Source: Agrocybe praecox (taxonomy: Eukaryota; Basidiomycota; Agaricomycetes; Agaricales; Agrocybaceae). From it: DNA of 64,000 bases. The DNA is taken from positions 1,612,001-1,676,000 of the forward strand of contig OZ024844.1 of NCBI GenBank assembly GCA_964017145.1. The letters run 5' to 3'. The notes under the pieces are model-generated. The model had not been told where the DNA came from and searched no databases. It saw only the letters and a program-made list of their open reading frames with translations. Position numbers and translations under genes: made by a program. Shown in pieces: positions 1 to 11,320 of this stretch (positions within the stretch are counted from its first letter, which is position 1; the number at the start of each line of letters is the position of its first letter).

Positions 1-22
1 TACATATCATTCTTTATTTTAG

Positions 23-987
23 GAGCTCGGGCTAACACATCGTTACAAAGCTTTACAACGCACAACGCGTCAAGGAGCTCTAGCTGAATATATCAAAATC
101 CCTGCAGACCACATCGCCATTCGCCCTCCTAATCTCACTCCTGTGGAAGCAGCCGGAATTACACTTGCGAGTCTAACAGCATATCAAGCGCTGAAGGGTA
201 TTGCGGACATACAGGCTGAGCAAACCGTGTTCATCAATGGAGGGAGTACTTCCGTAGGGACGTTCGCAATTCAATACGCAAAAGCGAAAGGTGCAAAAGT
301 CGTCGCCACTGCATCTGGAAAGAACGAGGAATTTGTTCGCAAACTTGGTGTTGATGAAGTACGTCGGTCATATTCTCGACCTAATTACATTGTCCTCACA
401 ATGCTTCAAGTTTATAGATTATACCAAGATAGGATCTTTGCCTCACTATCTGAGGAAAAATCCACCGTCTACAAAATATCAAGTTATTTTAGAGACCGTC
501 GGACTAATAGATCCCTCGCTCTTCACCCAGAGCTCAAAGTACTTGGCACGAGATGGAATATTCATCTCGACGGGACCTTTGCCTGCAAATTTCAGCTTGT
601 CAGAGGTCTGGAAGGGTGTAAGAACAGCTGGCGCCATTTTATTACCGTCATGGTTGGGTAATGTCAACAGGAAATGGGTGTACGTCTTATTACTTTAATT
701 CTCTCCGGCAGTGTGGGCATTGGCAATTAACGTCGGATTCTGCAGAATGGTCAATGTTTATAACAATCCCGAAGATTTGCAAGAGCTACAGAAACTCTTC
801 GCTGATGGTCAGTTATTGTCGACTTTCCTTTGAGACTCCAGTAACTGATATCGTGCATTTAGGCACACTCAAACTCTTCGTAGATTCGGTTTACGAATTT
901 GAAGACGTACAAAAAGCGTACGAAAGAATTCTTACTTCGAGGGCAACGGGTAAAGTTGTCGTCAAAGTTGATCGTGGTGTCGAGTAA
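23..987 (+). CDS. Medium-chain dehydrogenase/reductase (zinc-binding alcohol dehydrogenase-like), 5' partial
   Basis: The 3' part of an NAD(P)H-dependent MDR-superfamily oxidoreductase of the quinone oxidoreductase / trans-enoyl reductase-like type. The N-terminal GroES-like half lies outside the window. Exons read as 23-358, 411-679, 746-807 and 863-987, giving 263 codons in one frame; position 23 follows an intron acceptor. The Rossmann part is clear: FINGGSTSVG is the dinucleotide-binding glycine motif, followed by QYAKAKGAKVVATAS and TVGLIDPSLF, and it ends in RATGKVVVKVD, typical of the family C-terminus. No structural-zinc cysteine cluster is visible in this part. The adjacent downstream gene is a paralogue with introns at the same positions, so this is a tandem duplicate. 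Substrate cannot be told from sequence. Confidence 0.88.
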
Positions 988-1213
988 AAGGCGGGGCAAT
1001 TACATCGTTTCTAGAGGATAGGAATTCTTCGATTTAATACCATCGTGGTAAATTCTGCGAGACGACATATCCGTTAGTTTTGTGCGCGTTGCGTCGATGT
1101 TCTCTGCCTTGATAGGCGTGTTATTACTAATTGATACGGTCACGACTTACTCAGGACTCTATATATATTCATTGGATCTGAGCATAACCGGTAACCTTTC
1201 ACGCCTCTGTACC

Positions 1214-2584
1214 ATGAGCACTGTTCTGCCTGACAAACAATCTGCATGGATCGTCGTCCGTAGTGGAGCTCCTCGAAAGGCTCTAGAGTTTAGAACGGAC
1301 TGGCCGGTTCCGAAGCCAGAAAATCTTGAGGAGGGTGAGATACTTGTTCGTATACAGGCAGGTGCTCTGAACCCAGCGTAGGTCAAGCATACTAGGCAAT
1401 CAATACCCGGTTCGATTGAAGATCTTACTCAATAATATAGCGGATGGAAAGGAATGCTCGCCCCCAATTTCCTAATGAAAAGACCCCATGTTGCAGAGTT
1501 TGATTTCGCAGGAGTCGTGATTGATGGTAATGGAACTGGTTTTGCGGCTGGAGACCCGGTGTACGGTTGGATACACGCTGGTAATGTATCTTGTGTTCCA
1601 CGAAGTTTCGATTTACTAAATCCCCCTGCAGGAGTACAACGTCACACAAAACAAGGTGCCCTTGCTGAATATGCAAAAGCAACCGTAAGCATTGGGGTCG
1701 CAAAGAGGCCTACGAATATTACTCCTGTCGAAGCAGCAGGCGTAACTCTCGTCGCGTTGACTTCATATCAAGCGCTCTTTAGGATCGCGAAGCTCGAAGC
1801 AGACCAAACTGTATTCATCAATGGAGGGAGCTCGGCGCTTGGAATATACGCAATCCAGATGGCAAAAGCGAAAGGCGTCAGGGTTGTCACTACAGCGTCC
1901 GCGAAGAATGAACAATTCGTCCGAAGTCTGGGTGCTGACGAGGTCAGTTCTTTGGCCCATTCTTTTTATTGAAAATTGTATTTTTATTCCCGCATCTTCG
2001 CGCAGTTTATCGACTACACCAAAATGCCGCTTCACGAATATTTGGTCCAAAACCCTCCAGCCACGAAATACCACGCGATATACGATGCTGTCGGTCTCAT
2101 AGATCCATCCCTTTTCACCCACAGTGAGAAATATCTTGCTCCAAATGGTGTGTTCATCACTTCAGGGCCTATGCCAAAGAGCATTTCGGCGTCGGAGATG
2201 TGGAAATTAGCCAAAACGCTAGCTGCGATGTTCTGGCCTGCTTGGCTAGGCGGAACGCCCAGGAAATACGTGTAAGGATTCTCGATGACCTTGCTGAGAT
2301 GGTGATTGTGTTAATCTCTTCTCTTCAGGCTCTTCTTCACAAATTGTGATCCTGATGACATGGAAGAAATCAGGAAGCTCCTTGAGAGTGGTAAGTGCCA
2401 AACCAATAATCCTAATATTATGGCGTTCTCCCTCGTTGACCAAGGCTGACTGTTGGCAGGGAAAGTGAAACCCATCGTCGACTCGACATATGAGATGAAA
2501 GATGTCGGAGATGCTTATGACAGAATGAAATCAGGTAGAGCCACGGGCAAAATAGTCGTCAAAGTAGATCCCACTGTCGATTAA
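1214..2584 (+). CDS. Medium-chain dehydrogenase/reductase, tandem paralogue
   Basis: Complete MDR-superfamily reductase of 372 residues from exons 1214-1377, 1441-1942, 2006-2271, 2329-2390 and 2460-2584 (sum 1119 bases). The start is the ATG after ACC at 1211. The N-terminal GroES-like fold carries GEILVRIQAGALNPA and FAGVVIDGNGTGF. The nucleotide-binding half carries FINGGSSALGIYAIQMAKAK and VGLIDPSLF. The C-terminus is ATGKIVVKVDPTVD. Fungal relatives are often annotated as ToxD-like or zinc-binding ADH-like proteins; those names do not fix the substrate. The catalytic-zinc ligands of true alcohol dehydrogenases are not evident, so a quinone or enoyl reductase role is more likely (inference). 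It shares intron positions with the gene just upstream. Confidence 0.9.
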
Positions 2585-2713
2585 TTATGTATATAGGCTG
2601 AAACTACTGGACAGTGTGAGTCTGGCAGAGTCATACGCGAAATGTTGTGAGAGACATCGTGCCTCTCTATCTGTTATTAAGTACCTCTGGAATAACTTGT
2701 ATAAATAAGAACC

Positions 2714-3341
2714 ATGCTTGCCTTTGTCACCGTCGGATCGACGCGTTTCGATCCTTTGATAGCTACTGTATTCACGGAGAGCGTCCTTGCAAGCTTCCAG
2801 CAAAAGAGATACACAAAGCTCATAGTCCAGTGCGGGAACTCGGTCTTCGAACAATCGTTGGTGATACAAAATGGCGCAACGCAGAGGATGACGAAAGGTG
2901 GGGTGGATATCGAGTTTTACAAGTTCAAACCATCCTTGCAAGAGGATTACGAACAAGCCGATCTGGTCATAAGCCATGCTGGTGTGTTGTCTATCATGAA
3001 GCGGTCTTCAACATCCTGAGATATATTGCATAGGATCTGGAACGATTCTCGATGTCTGCAGAATGGGAAAACCGATGATTGTTGTCCCTAATCCAACTCT
3101 CCTCGATAATCACCAAGAAGAATTGGCTTCTACGCTAGGGCAGATGGGTTACTTGAATGCTACGACAGTCGAGTACGTTGCACGTAAAGACATCTCCGCG
3201 AAATTCTTCGAATGATTTGCACTGTCTAGAAAACTTGCGAAGACTATTGAAGAATTCGATGCATCGAAAATCAAGCCGTTCCCTCCATTCGATGGTAGTC
3301 GGTTTTTAAAGATAATGGACGAAGAGATGGGGTTTGATTGA
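2714..3341 (+). CDS. ALG13: UDP-N-acetylglucosamine transferase catalytic subunit ALG13
   Basis: Catalytic half of the Alg13/Alg14 complex, which adds the second GlcNAc to dolichol-PP-GlcNAc on the cytosolic face of the ER during N-glycan precursor synthesis. Exons 2714-2981, 3034-3172 and 3230-3341 give 172 residues, a usual fungal length. It opens with [13 protein letters not shown], then LIVQCGNS, then the glycosyltransferase C-half motif [12 protein letters not shown] (assembled across the first intron) and [18 protein letters not shown], the sugar-nucleotide binding segment of this family. No membrane segment is seen, as expected: Alg14 anchors it. Introns have GTGTGT...TAG and GTACGT...TAG ends. 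Identity is confident from motif order and size. Confidence 0.93.
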
Positions 3342-3435
3342 TTTTATGTGTGTATTAGTAGTTGCAGATGGAAGAAAGAAAGAGAGATTGATGATCGTAT
3401 TTTCCGTTGAGCTCTGTCTCTTCCCAACAACGTCC

Positions 3436-4430
3436 ATGGCTCCTCGCGCGTTAGAAGCTGCTAAAGTCGAAGGCGACCCACAAACTTATGAAAATCAAAA
3501 TGTCCATGCTATTTACGATGAGATCGCTGCACATTTTTCGTCGACGCGATACAAGGTAAGGTTTTATCGATATCTGCGACACAATTTTTCTCGACATCTG
3601 GCAAGATAGCCCTGGCCTATAATTGCCAACTTCTTATCAAGTCTTACTACGGGATCTGTTGGACTTGATTCTGGAACTGGGAATGGAAAATATCTGCCTT
3701 TACCGCTCGACAGACCAGGTGACGTCTGGACGATAGGGCTGGACAGAAGTCGGAATTTGCTGGAAATCGCAAAGACTGCAGGCATGGGAAATGTTGTGAG
3801 AGAAGTCGTCTGGGGAAACGTCCTTGATAATCCATGGAGACCGGGAATTTTCGTGAGTGAACGCGAATATTGCACATTTTTATTGCTAATGGACATATGT
3901 AGGATTATGCGATATCGATAGCTACTATTCACCATCTCGCAACCCATGAACGACGGAGGTCAGCTGTAAAGGTAACTAGATTTATGAACCTATAACTTCC
4001 GGCTTTCTTACTGAAAGAATCACAGCGCCTAATCCAGGCAATTTCTCCAAGCAAAGGTCGCCTTCTCGTATATGTATGGGCAATAGAGCAAGACGAATTA
4101 TCCAAACGAAAAGTAATCTCCGACGAAAATGAACCATCTGCAAATGGCAAGGATGTAGTTGTGCCTTGGGTCTTGTCCAAGGAAATGCAAGGGTCCTCGA
4201 ACACCAATGCGCAAAAAGATGGCCAACCTACGGTGTACAACCGATATTATCATATGTTCGCTAAAGGAGAACTATCAGGTCTCGTCATAGAAGCGACGAA
4301 TGAATTGGGTTTACTTGTAGGACCTAAACCTCAAGAAACAGTCGCTGGAAGCGTGGAAGGACTCGAGATAGTGCAGGATGGATGGGAAAGATCTAATTAC
4401 TATGTCGAACTTAGGCGCTGGCAAACTTGA
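3436..4430 (+). CDS. TRM9: tRNA (carboxymethyluridine34-5-O)-methyltransferase TRM9
   Basis: SAM-dependent methyltransferase that completes mcm5U at the wobble position of some tRNAs, working with Trm112. Exons 3436-3555, 3610-3852, 3903-3971 and 4026-4430 sum to 279 codons (278 residues), normal for Trm9. It has the family opening (YENQNVHAIYDEIAAHFSSTRYK) followed by PWP and the SAM-binding motif LDSGTGNGKYL, then FDYAISIATIHHL. The late block NRYYHMFAKGEL is characteristic of Trm9/ALKBH8 methyltransferase domains. The first glycine motif reads LDSGTGNG rather than the more usual D-GCGNG, a mild variation. The gene converges on the NAC alpha gene 113 bases away. Confidence 0.92.
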
Positions 4431-4543
4431 TTTTGATGTTCAACTTTTGATAATGCGTTGGTGAATGCTTAGAAAATATCCGGAAAACTCCAAAGAGATG
4501 AATTGGATATCCGAAAGCATGACGATAACTAAACAAATGAAAA

Positions 4544-5262
4544 CTACTCGCTCGCAGCCATGACTGGAAAACAAATGTCAGAGAATGCACATTTAACAGA
4601 ATTGAATGAAACTCACTAGCGTTGATCAAGTCACCTCCACTCTCCTTCAACACCCGGACAGCCTTAGCCCGAGAGCAGTTGACTTGTTGCATAACCAAGT
4701 CAATGTCTTTTGGGTCGATACCTGTCTCGTCGACAGGGCCATCGTCCTCAGGTGCCTCCAGATCAGGGAGCTCGTCATCATCCTCACCCTCACCTCCAGC
4801 ACCAGACTCCTCAAGAGTGGGGGCAGCACCAGCACCACCCGAAGAAAGCTGCTGAGCAGCGGACAGTTGTGCCTGCGAGTTCATGTCCTCGATCTTAGCT
4901 TCACCGAAAACGATGTAGCAGTCGCTGTTGGGCGACTTGTAGACTTCAGGGGAAGCAAGGACGAAGAGAACCTATAGTTGAACCAAAAATAAGAAACACG
5001 TCATACATTGTTTTTAAGAGTTGATTCGAAAACACACATTCTTGGGTCTCCTGAGGGTGACACGGGTGATACCTGGGACCTTCTTCAATCCCAAGCTAAG
5101 GAGGGCTTTCCTGGCCTTGCGCTCAGAGCGAGACTGGATTTTGTCAAGAGCGGCGGCGGAGGTGGGGTCCTCTTCGTGATCATGGTCGTGGTCGTGGTCG
5201 TGGTGATCGTGACCTTCATGGTCAGAGTGGTCTGAAGGGACTTCCTCGATATGGGCGGACAT
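4544..5262 (-). CDS. EGD2: Nascent polypeptide-associated complex subunit alpha
   Basis: Alpha subunit of the ribosome-bound NAC, which contacts nascent chains and controls SRP access. Exons (minus) 5262-5038, 4971-4617 and 4563-4544 sum to 200 codons (199 residues). The NAC domain is plain: [55 protein letters not shown]. An acidic linker follows, and the protein ends with a UBA domain ([33 protein letters not shown]). The last exon is only 20 bases and supplies IMAASE. The N-terminus has an odd His/Asp run ([12 protein letters not shown]) before the NAC domain. It is transcribed divergently from TSC1. Confidence 0.95.
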
Positions 5263-5548
5263 CTATTCACAAAGGGGAACACGCGTCAGCCCAAAGTTAT
5301 CCAAAGTCAAACGCGCGCATCCATCCCAAGGACGGTTCGAGAGAATCGTACGTCCATCCTCTGGGGTTGGAACGGGCATTACGACGTGCTCACCTTGACT
5401 TTTAGAGCTGGAGAATGCTACTGGCGGCGAGCTCGACGTGTCAGATGGCGAGCAGAGCGAATTTGATTGGTCGTGATGTGGTTTGGTTGGTTACATCATC
5501 GTTGCCAAATAGTCATTTCCCTGACACTTGACTCCGAACACGCTAATT

Positions 5549-5562
5549 ATGGTGCCCTGATG
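5549..5562 (+). promoter_or_regulatory. Three-codon upstream ORF whose stop overlaps a TSC1 start codon
   Basis: ATG GTG CCC TGA at 5549-5560 overlaps the ATG at 5560 in the form TGATG. If 5560 is the true start, this minimal uORF could set TSC1 translation by termination-reinitiation. If translation starts at the in-frame ATG at 5476, the overlap has no meaning. Confidence 0.35.
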
Positions 5563-8517
5563 CCAAATCCTGCTCTTCCTCGTCAGGTACGTGCCATTTT
5601 GGAGGGCGCACCAGATGCCTTGCCGTTAAGTGATCTTTTAACCCTTGTCGATGATTTTGTGCTCGAGTGTGCCGCCTCGGACAATGCAGACGTTCAAATA
5701 GATCAACTCGAAGAAGATCTACAGTCTATTTATCAAGACGTCGTTGATTACTCTGGAACCCAAACAGAGATTTTTCTGGCAGTTCTCTACCACCTTGCAC
5801 CTATCCTTCCATCCACTTCTGTTATATCATGGTTTGATCTTGTTATACGACCTGCACTACGTGATCCAAAACTCCCAACTCAAGCCGTCAGTCATGCTAA
5901 AGAGCTCATTACTACCGCGCTCCAGAAGACCAATGAGGCATATCTGGAGAAAATCGGAGACTTTCGTAAACGTCTCTTAGAACTTTACCTGCTTGATGCT
6001 TTCAATGAGGGGTCAGGGGACGATGCTTTGGAGTGGGCGGAAATCTCTGAAGAAGAACGCGCAAAGAGGACACACTGGAAACACAATCTTGAAGACATCC
6101 TGGTCAAGTTTGGAAACGAAAGACCGGAGGTACGATGGAAAATAAGCTATCAAGTCTCTCCCTCCTCTAACGTTCCTCTGGATGAAAGGACCTTCTGAAC
6201 GAGATCGATCGACACTTTGCCACTCCCTCAGCACGACTTCAACTCCTCTCACTCCTAAATATCTTTAGCTGTGCTCCAAACTTTGCTTCAGCCGCCAAAA
6301 TACTTCCAACACTTCCTTTAATGCGCAGCTTGCTTTTGTCGCTCTCCTTGGACACCTCATCGACGGCGTGTACCCTTGAGGTATCGTTGCTCGTGAAGCT
6401 GTTGCCATACTTGGCAGTGAACGCCCGAGAAGAGCTAAAGAAATTGCTGCCCGAACTCCTCGCTGTTCTCGCTAGGATCATGTGCTGGAAAAAGAGACGC
6501 GCGTCGAGGGACAAAATGCCGGCTGACGAGAAGATTGACGTAGACTTTGAAAAGGAGCTGGAACGAGAGACTAATCGCCCCCTCACCATCTCTCCCAATA
6601 TAACTTGGGAACGTTTAGAAATGGTGTTCAATGTCGCGACTTCCTCACCCCCACAATCCCGACCTTATTTCACCACATTGTACTATCTTTATCCATCCAA
6701 CCTGTTAAGATTTCTTCGTAATCCTGCTCAATATTTGCATGACAATAATATTACGAGCCCATACGTTGAGTCATGGGAGGAAGCATTAGATCAGAATGAA
6801 ATTCGACGACGAAGCGAGGTGACTTTTTTCTTTGATGTTCTCATGTTGTCTTAAAGGTGGTTCTTATGCTCCTTATTATTTACAGAATTTAGTCAGAGAA
6901 CACAACTGCCACCCACTTCTCATTTGGCGCGATGCTGTCGTGGAGTTAACTGAACCAGAATTCTGGTCGAAATACGATATCTCACGAATAGTGAGCGAGG
7001 CGGCTATGCTCGACGTGCGTAACCTTGCTGTGGGCCTTCAAGGACGGTACTTCCCCGGAGACACTTCGTCGAGTCTTCACCCTCTTCCCTTGGAAGACCC
7101 TGCCTCAGATGCACTTCCGACGCGTTTCTTGAAGCCAATCGACCTCTCCTCCGGAAGGGCGGTGATATCATTGCAAGATATGATCAATACTACAGTAGCG
7201 CTGAGGTCCAATATCGATCTTGAGGTTACCCATCCGACTTCACAATGGCCACATTCTGTCTTTTCTACGACATCTACTACATCAGCTGAGGAAGGCCAGG
7301 GCGAAGCAATGCCTGTATTGTCCAACGCAGATCAGGACCCAAATGCTCTACATGTCGCTCAGGCGATATCAGGCCTTCAACGAGAAATTCTACTCCTGCG
7401 GAACGATCTCAATTTTGAGTTATGGTTATCTCGTGAAAATGCCAAACATATCGGCCGCTTGTATCAAGACAGGATCTTGATGAAGACGGCTGAAACGGAA
7501 CGGCAAGGTTTGGTGCGTACCGAATATTTTTAATGTACTCTTGCTCTCTCATATATAATGCTTGCCGTTAGTATAACAAGTTACGCACCTATCGCACGCA
7601 AGTGACAAATATTGCCAACGAATTACACGAACACAAGCAGCAAGCGTTGGCTGCGAAACGCAAGTATGCAGAGTGGACGACGGAATTGCAGAGTAAGCTG
7701 AAAGAGCTTCGGGAAGAAAAGAAGAACTGGATTATAGAGGCTGCGAATTTGCGCCAGGCTGAAAAAGATGCAACTGTAGGTCTTATTTATCTTGAAACAA
7801 AATATGGGACGACGAATGATGATGAATAATAGGCGTTGTTCGAAGCTCAAAAAAAGTTGCTAGCAGACGCTACGAAGCAGGTTTTCGACTTGTCTACGCA
7901 ACGCAAAGAAAATCAGCACAAAATCGACAGGCTTAATGACTATGAACGACAGATAGCGCAACTCTTGAACGTTCAAAAGTTATAGTAAGTGACGATTGTG
8001 ACGATTTTATTTGTTTGCATGTAATAACCCTCTCGTGTAGCGATGTCGATTTTGCCATGTTCAAAGACCGCGAAAAGTACATACAGGAGATGCAGAGCAA
8101 GTACAAGCAAATGGAGATGCGCATTGAGAGTATGGAAAATGCTCATGCCAATTTTGAAGAAGAGGCCCGGTGAGTGTCGATGCAATTGTATGGAACGTGC
8201 TTGCTCAATGAAATGACAGTGGTTACCGCCGACAAATTAAGGCGCTCGAGTTCCAGTTGAACCAAAGCAAGCGAAGAGCCTCGAGTCCGCAAACATCCCT
8301 TGTGCGACAACAGCTTGACACTTTTCAGAGAGAGAAGTCAGTGTGGGAAGCTGAAAAGGCACAGCTTCAGGAGGAACACGAAGAACTGAGAGACACCAAC
8401 GAGGAGCTGCAAGCTATGGTGGAATATCTTAAAGGGCAGGTTAGTGGACAGGGGCTAATTTCTGCCCCACGTTCACCAGTGATCTCTGCATCGCTTTCGC
8501 AAGTACACCACAGTTGA
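5560..8517 (+). CDS. TSC1: Hamartin / tuberous sclerosis 1 homologue (TSC complex subunit)
   Basis: Scaffold subunit of the Tsc1-Tsc2 complex, the GAP for Rheb that restrains TORC1. Exon 1 runs to about 6128; the intron ends at 6191 with ...GATGAAAG and the frame resumes DLLNEIDRHF. Further short introns lie near 6820-6885, 7512-7573, 7777-7832, 7985-8040 and 8170-8219. The N-terminal alpha-helical hamartin domain includes the diagnostic FTTLYYLYPSNLLRFLRNP. The C-terminal third (from about 7350) is long coiled coil rich in E, K, Q and R (LRQAEKDA, ETLYQD-like heptads, EKAQLQEEHEELRD), as in the family. The start is uncertain: 5560 gives MPNPALPRQ, while an in-frame ATG at 5476 would add 28 residues. 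Total is about 800 residues, shorter than human TSC1 but normal for fungi. Confidence 0.85.
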
Positions 8518-8733
8518 AACTAGCTTTTTTTCCACGCTTTGTAACTATACGCCATCCAGTGAATAGATTGTATTTCTTTACTCGGATATGCAGGCGCTTA
8601 TCGTTGCAAGTGGGAATTTGGATTAGAAGAACAAAGAACACAGAGTAAATAAGTGTTCTGTGGGATTCCAGATAACAATCATCTCGCGATAATCACGATT
8701 GATAGAGACGAGTTTGTATGAACAAAGGGATTT

Positions 8734-8748
8734 GTTCTAGAAGTTTCC
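8734..8748 (+). promoter_or_regulatory. Perfect three-unit heat-shock element
   Basis: The bases read gTTCt-aGAAg-tTTCc, three contiguous, correctly alternating 5-bp HSF1 units without mismatch, about 204-218 bases upstream of the Hsp90 ATG. HSF trimers bind this arrangement. Position upstream of Hsp90 supports function. Confidence 0.8.
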
Positions 8749-8793
8749 ACAGCCATCATCGGAATTAATCCCAAAAAAGGCAAGTTTAGGATT

Positions 8794-8803
8794 CTTCGAG
8801 AAG
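8794..8803 (+). promoter_or_regulatory. Second heat-shock element (two units)
   Basis: cTTCg-aGAAg is a perfect inverted pair of HSF units, 45 bases downstream of the three-unit element and about 150 bases before the Hsp90 start. Confidence 0.65.
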
Positions 8804-8951
8804 TAATTTTTGCAGTACAAAAGGGCAGCGCGACGCGCGTGCTCCCCTACCTTTTTTCACTGCTACCCCATCCCATCTCTACCACCCAAAGTTCGTCCTT
8901 TCCTCCCTATCCCCTTAATTATCATCTCTAATTGTCATCCCTAGAATCACC

Positions 8952-11320
8952 ATGGCCACTGAAAGTTTCGGATTCCAAGCTGAGATCAGCCAGCTCCTTG
9001 ACTTGATTATCAGTACGTTTTCATCGTCGTCGTCGTCCACCTCCAGCTTACTGACTGCGTTCGTGAACAGACACTTTCTACTCCAACAAGGAAATTTTCT
9101 TGCGAGAGTTGATCTCCAACGGCTCTGATGCCCTCGACAAAATCCGTTATGCCTCCCTCACCGATCCTACTCAGCTCGACAGCGAGAAGGATCTCTACAT
9201 TCGCATCACCCCCGACAAGGAGAACAAAATCCTCTCCATCCGTGATACCGGTATTGGCATGACCAAGGCCGACATGGTCAACAACCTTGGTACAATCGCC
9301 AAGTCTGGCACAAAGGTTCGTCGCCATTCACCTCTGTTCCCTCCATTCTAAACCCCGTTCTTTCTAGGGATTCATGGAGGCTCTCAGCTCCGGTGCTGAT
9401 ATTTCTATGATTGGTCAATTCGGTGTCGGTTTCTACTCCGCCTACCTCGTCGCCGAGCGTGTTCAGGTCGTCTCCAAACACAACGACGATGAGCAATACA
9501 TCTGGGAGTCTGCCGCCGGTGGCACTTTCACCATCACCCCCGACACCATCAACCCCCCTCTTGGCCGTGGTACCGAGATCCGCCTCTTCATGAAGGAGGA
9601 TCAACTCGAGTACCTCGAGGAAAAGAAGATCAAGGAGATCGTCAAGAAGCACTCCGAATTCATCTCTTACCCCATTCAACTCACCGTCACCAAGGAGGTC
9701 GAGAAGGTAATGCATCCCTTTTATTTTTCTCCGGTAGTTTTTTATCTGACTTCTTTTGCAGGAGGTCGAAGATGATGAAGAGGAAGTCAAGGAGGGTGAA
9801 GACGCCAAAATCGAGGAAGTCGATGAGGATGAGGAGAAGAAGAAGAAGACCAAAAAGATCAAGGAGACTGAGACCTCCAACGAGGAACTCAACAAGACCA
9901 AGCCTATCTGGACTCGCAATCCCTCAGACATCACCACTGAGGAATATGGCTCCTTCTACAAGAGCTTGACCAATGACTGGGAAGACCATCTTGCTGTCAA
10001 GCACTTCTCCGTTGAGGGTCAACTCGAGTTCAAGGCCATTCTTTTCATCCCTAAGCGGTAAGCTGCAATCATTTGCCTTGAAAAGTTATAGATACTAAAT
10101 TGTTTATCCTAGCGCCCCCTTCGATCTCTTCGAGTCCAAGAAGAAGCGCAACAACATCAAGCTCTACGTTCGCCGTGTCTTCATCATGGACGATTGTGAG
10201 GACCTCATCCCCGAGTATCTTAACTTCGTCAAGGGTATCGTCGACTCTGAGGATCTTCCCCTCAACATCTCCCGTGAGACCCTCCAACAAAACAAGATCC
10301 TCAAGGTCATCCGCAAGAACCTTGTCAAGAAGACCCTCGACTTGATCTCTGAGATTGCTGAGGACAAGGACAACTTCGCCAAGTTCTACGAGGCCTTCGG
10401 CAAGAACATCAAGCTTGGTGTTCACGAGGATGCCCAGAACCGCAGCAAGCTCGCTGAATTCCTCCGATTCTACTCCACCAAGTCTGCTGAGGAACAGACC
10501 TCCCTCAAGGGTACGTCCAACTTCAACTTTTCCCCCTTATTTTGAGCCATACTAATCTATCTTTCTAGACTACATCACCCGCATGCCCGAAATCCAAAAG
10601 AACGTTTACTACCTCACCGGCGAATCCCTCGCTGCCACCCGCGACTCACCTTTCCTTGAGGTCCTCAAGAAGAAGGGCTTCGAAGTCCTCCTCCTCGTCG
10701 ACCCCATCGATGAATACGCCATCACCCAACTCAAGGAGTTCGATGGCAAGAAACTCATCTGTGTCTCCAAGGAGGGTCTTGAGCTCGAGGAAACCGAAGA
10801 TGAGAAGAAGGCTCGTGAGACCGAGGCTGCTGACTTTGCTGAGCTCTGCTCCACGGTCAAGGATGCTCTTGGTGATAAGGTCGAGAAGGTCGTCGTTTCC
10901 AACCGTATCAACGACTCTCCCTGTGTTCTCGTCACTGGTCAATTCGGCTGGTCATCAAACATGGAGCGTATCATGAAGGCTCAGGCTCTCCGTGATTCCT
11001 CAATGTCATCATACATGGCCTCCAAGAAGACCCTCGAGCTCAACCCCAACAACGCCATTGTCAAGGAGCTCAAGCGCAAAGTCAAGGAAGACAAGGCTGA
11101 CAAGTCTGTTCGTGACTTGACTTACCTCCTCTTCGAGACCGCTCTCCTCACCTCCGGCTTCACCCTCGATGAGCCAACTTCCTTCGCTAAGCGCATCTAC
11201 CGCATGATTGCTCTCGGTCTTGACGTTGATGAGGATGAGGAGGCTGCCCCCACTCCCGCGGCTGAGGCCCCTGCAGCCGCTGAAGGCGCCTCGACGTCTG
11301 CCATGGAGGAGATTGACTAG
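8952..11320 (+). CDS. HSP90: Cytosolic heat shock protein 90
   Basis: ATP-driven dimeric chaperone for kinases, receptors and other clients. Exons 8952-9012, 9071-9315, 9368-9706, 9762-10057, 10113-10510 and 10569-11320 sum to 697 codons (696 residues), the normal size. N-terminal GHKL ATPase: [48 protein letters not shown]. An acidic/lysine charged linker lies at 9762-9870. The middle domain has [36 protein letters not shown]. The C-terminal dimerisation domain ends in MEEID, where cytosolic Hsp90 usually ends in MEEVD, the TPR co-chaperone anchor. No signal peptide or KDEL, so it is not the ER form. Codon choice is strongly biased to C-ending codons, as for an abundant protein. Confidence 0.98.

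Larger units (their letters stand above)
8518..8951 (+). promoter_or_regulatory. TSC1-HSP90 intergenic region / Hsp90 promoter
   Basis: No coding potential of note. It holds the 3' end of TSC1 and the heat-shock gene promoter, including the two heat-shock elements listed separately. Pyrimidine-rich stretches just upstream of the ATG (8840-8945) are typical of strongly expressed fungal genes. Confidence 0.7.

Noticed and set aside
1405..1420. GGTTCGATT resembling a tRNA B box
   Set aside because: It lies inside an intron of the reductase gene and no acceptor or anticodon stems can be formed around it.
5467..5559. Longer TSC1 N-terminus from 5467
   Set aside because: Codon 5467 is TTG. The in-frame ATG at 5476 remains possible, but the added 28 residues have no family likeness.
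9278..9937. Long minus-strand open frame opposite Hsp90
   Set aside because: It is a shadow of a strongly codon-biased gene, with low-complexity Ser/Leu-rich content and no domain. The plus strand is unquestionably Hsp90.
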